Assembly: GCF_013839425.1 (NCBI RefSeq)
Contig: NZ_JACDNP010000003.1
Span: forward strand, 171,862 to 235,861
Length of the DNA stretch: 64,000 nucleotides
DNA from: Halorhabdus salina
GTDB taxonomy: Archaea > Halobacteriota > Halobacteria > Halobacteriales > Haloarculaceae
Direction: 5' to 3'
Shown: one piece after another, positions 63,134 to 64,000 of the stretch
How the letters are laid out: each line of letters starts with the position of its first letter
How positions within the stretch are numbered: the stretch's first letter is position 1
Translations under genes and position numbers: made by a program
Notes under the pieces: model-generated
The model's input: the letters and a program-made list of their open reading frames with translations, nothing else
Databases searched by the model: none
What the model was told of the DNA's origin: nothing

Positions 63134-63441
63134 TGCAGCAGGCACGCGTCCGTCTGGCGGGCACGAGTCCCGAAGACCTCGACGCCATCTGCGATGAAGT
63201 TGGCGAGATCGCGAACAAGACCGGGGTCGAACTCTCTGGTCCTGTCCCGCTGCCGACGAAGACGCTGGAAGTTCCCGCCCGGAAGTCCCCCGACGGCGAG
63301 GGGACAGCCACGTGGGAGCACTGGGAGATGCGCGTCCACAAGCGGCTGATCGACATTGACGCTGACGAACGCGCACTCCGTCAGCTGATGCGCATTCAGG
63401 TTCCCAACGACGTCAGCATCGAGATCGTCCTCGAAGACTGA
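63133..63441 (+). CDS. rpsJ: ribosomal protein uS10
   Basis: 102 residues, standard archaeal S10: [14 protein letters not shown] at the N-terminus, [18 protein letters not shown], and [15 protein letters not shown]. Small-subunit protein, co-transcribed with the EF-1alpha gene (ATAATG overlap). Confidence 0.95.
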   Translation: MQQARVRLAGTSPEDLDAICDEVGEIANKTGVELSGPVPLPTKTLEVPARKSPDGEGTATWEHWEMRVHKRLIDIDADERALRQLMRIQVPNDVSIEIVLED

Positions 63442-63547
63442 TCGCTGGCATTGCCGGCATGGTCAGTCCATTGTGAGGACAACAGTCGCTCTCACGCGTA
63501 CGCGGGATCGTCGGATTCAACTATCCCCGTCCGTGAACTATCAGTGC

Positions 63548-63619
63548 GGGCTCGTAGATCAGTGGCAGATCGCTTCCTTCGCAAGGAAGAGGCCCCGGGT
63601 TCAAATCCCGGCGAGTCCA
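63548..63619 (+). tRNA. tRNA-Ala (anticodon CGC)
   Basis: A 72-base tRNA. The acceptor GGGCTCG pairs with CGAGTCC, with a G3-U70 wobble that is the alanine identity element, and discriminator A. The D-arm is GATC-AGTGGCA-GATC, the anticodon arm CTTCC-TTCGCAA-GGAAG with anticodon CGC, and the T-arm CCGGG-TTCAAAT-CCCGG. No intron seen, and CCA is not encoded. Confidence 0.93.
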
Positions 63620-64000
63620 TAATTCTTGCGCCGCGAGCAAATTCGCGAGCGGCGTGAATCCAAGTCGAAGCCCGGATTTGAACCCCTACCAGTCGCAGCA
63701 TCCGAGCGAAGCGAGGGTGACCGTCTGGTTTCGGTTCAAATCCCGGCGAGTCCACTCGACTCACGTCGTTCGTCTCGTTCCCTCGCCGAACATCGCAAAC
63801 GCCTCGCGTTTGCTCAATCCCGGCGTCTTCGCGAGCTAAGCGAGCGAAGGCTCGGAAGACGAACGAAGTGAGTCTTCCGGCGAGTCCACTCGACTCACGT
63901 CGTTCGTCTCGTTCCCTCGTCGAACATCGCAAACGCCTCGCGTTTGCTCAATCCCGGCGTCTTCGCGAGCCAAGCGAGCGAAGGCTCGGAAGACGAACGA
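63620..64000. repeat. tandem array carrying copies of the tRNA-Ala 3' end
   Basis: The 22-base tRNA tail at 63598-63619 recurs exactly at 63733-63754, 135 bases on, and its last 12 bases recur at 63877-63888, another 134 bases on. The stretch 63743-63876 and the following 124 bases to the window edge are the same repeat, with only two differences that I can count (in the ctcgccg/ctcgtcg and gagcta/gagcca positions). The first spacer (63620-63732) differs in sequence but has the same length. It also holds gccgcgag/gcgagcggc-type inverted repeats and an inverted T-arm-like cccggatttgaacccc at 63671-63686. No protein gene is convincing here. Confidence 0.85.

Noticed and set aside
63451..63932. 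Open frames over the tRNA gene and the repeat array
   Set aside because: They run through a structured RNA gene and through short palindromic repeats; the peptides are repetitive Arg/Ser sequence.
63620..64000. A CRISPR array at the right end
   Set aside because: The units are 134 bases long with no short repeat/unique spacer alternation; repeats and spacers are equally conserved, which is a tandem duplication and not a CRISPR layout.

Overview
The window is chromosomal DNA of a halophilic archaeon (class Halobacteria). Several signs agree: a GC-rich sequence, strongly acidic proteins, archaeal TATA boxes placed so that many transcripts are leaderless or nearly so, Tat-type lipoprotein signals on secreted solute-binding proteins, archaeal EF-2 and EF-1alpha, HerA-like and KaiC-like ATPases, Htr-type transducers and an archaeal type IV pilus operon. 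The genus cannot be fixed from sequence reading alone; a Haloarculaceae-like organism is only a guess.

Layout, left to right. 1-9.1 kb: mixed housekeeping genes (a cut-off alpha/beta hydrolase, PhzF-like protein, MfnA decarboxylase, VTT membrane protein, hexapeptide acetyltransferase, LiaF-like membrane protein, methionyl-tRNA synthetase, NfeD-like protein, RpiA). 9.2-15.4 kb: a complete Dpp/Opp-type ABC importer operon. 15.5-21.2 kb: a small membrane protein, a stress protein, a HEAT-repeat protein, then a two-HAMP membrane receptor that lacks the chemotaxis hairpin tip, next to an orphan amino-acid-type binding lipoprotein. 21.2-24.5 kb: small haloarchaeal proteins, NAD kinase and a KaiC-like ATPase.

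24.5-38.3 kb is a nucleoside uptake and breakdown island: DeoC, ribose-1,5-bisphosphate isomerase, an MTAP/PNP-type phosphorylase, two uridine-phosphorylase-type enzymes, cytidine deaminase, a BMP-type nucleoside ABC importer (binding protein, ATPase, two permeases) and a phosphohexomutase-family protein that is probably a phosphopentomutase. A PAS-domain cytosolic transducer and a XapX protein are interleaved. Together they could import nucleosides, deaminate and phosphorolyse them, and send ribose-1-P or deoxyribose-1-P into central metabolism.

38.3-44.0 kb: stress protein, HerA-like ATPase, EEP-family nuclease/phosphatase, an Lrp regulator coupled to an aminotransferase, and an SDR gene relic. 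44.1-55.5 kb: a seven-gene type IV pilus operon (ATPase, platform protein, five small proteins with pilin-like N-termini) convergent with a 790-residue pilin-like protein carrying a von Willebrand A domain. 55.6-63.6 kb: a putative metalloprotease, EF-2, an aldo/keto reductase, ACT protein plus homoserine dehydrogenase, EF-1alpha, ribosomal protein uS10 and tRNA-Ala(CGC). The right end is a tandem array that repeatedly copies the 3' end of that tRNA, with a 134-bp period, and runs out of the window.

Best candidates for something undescribed: the tRNA-end repeat array, the tipless receptor with its binding protein, the pilus locus with its low-GC exchangeable modules and a TadG-like vWA pilin, and recurring clusters of short perfect palindromes, one of which is translated inside the HerA-like gene.
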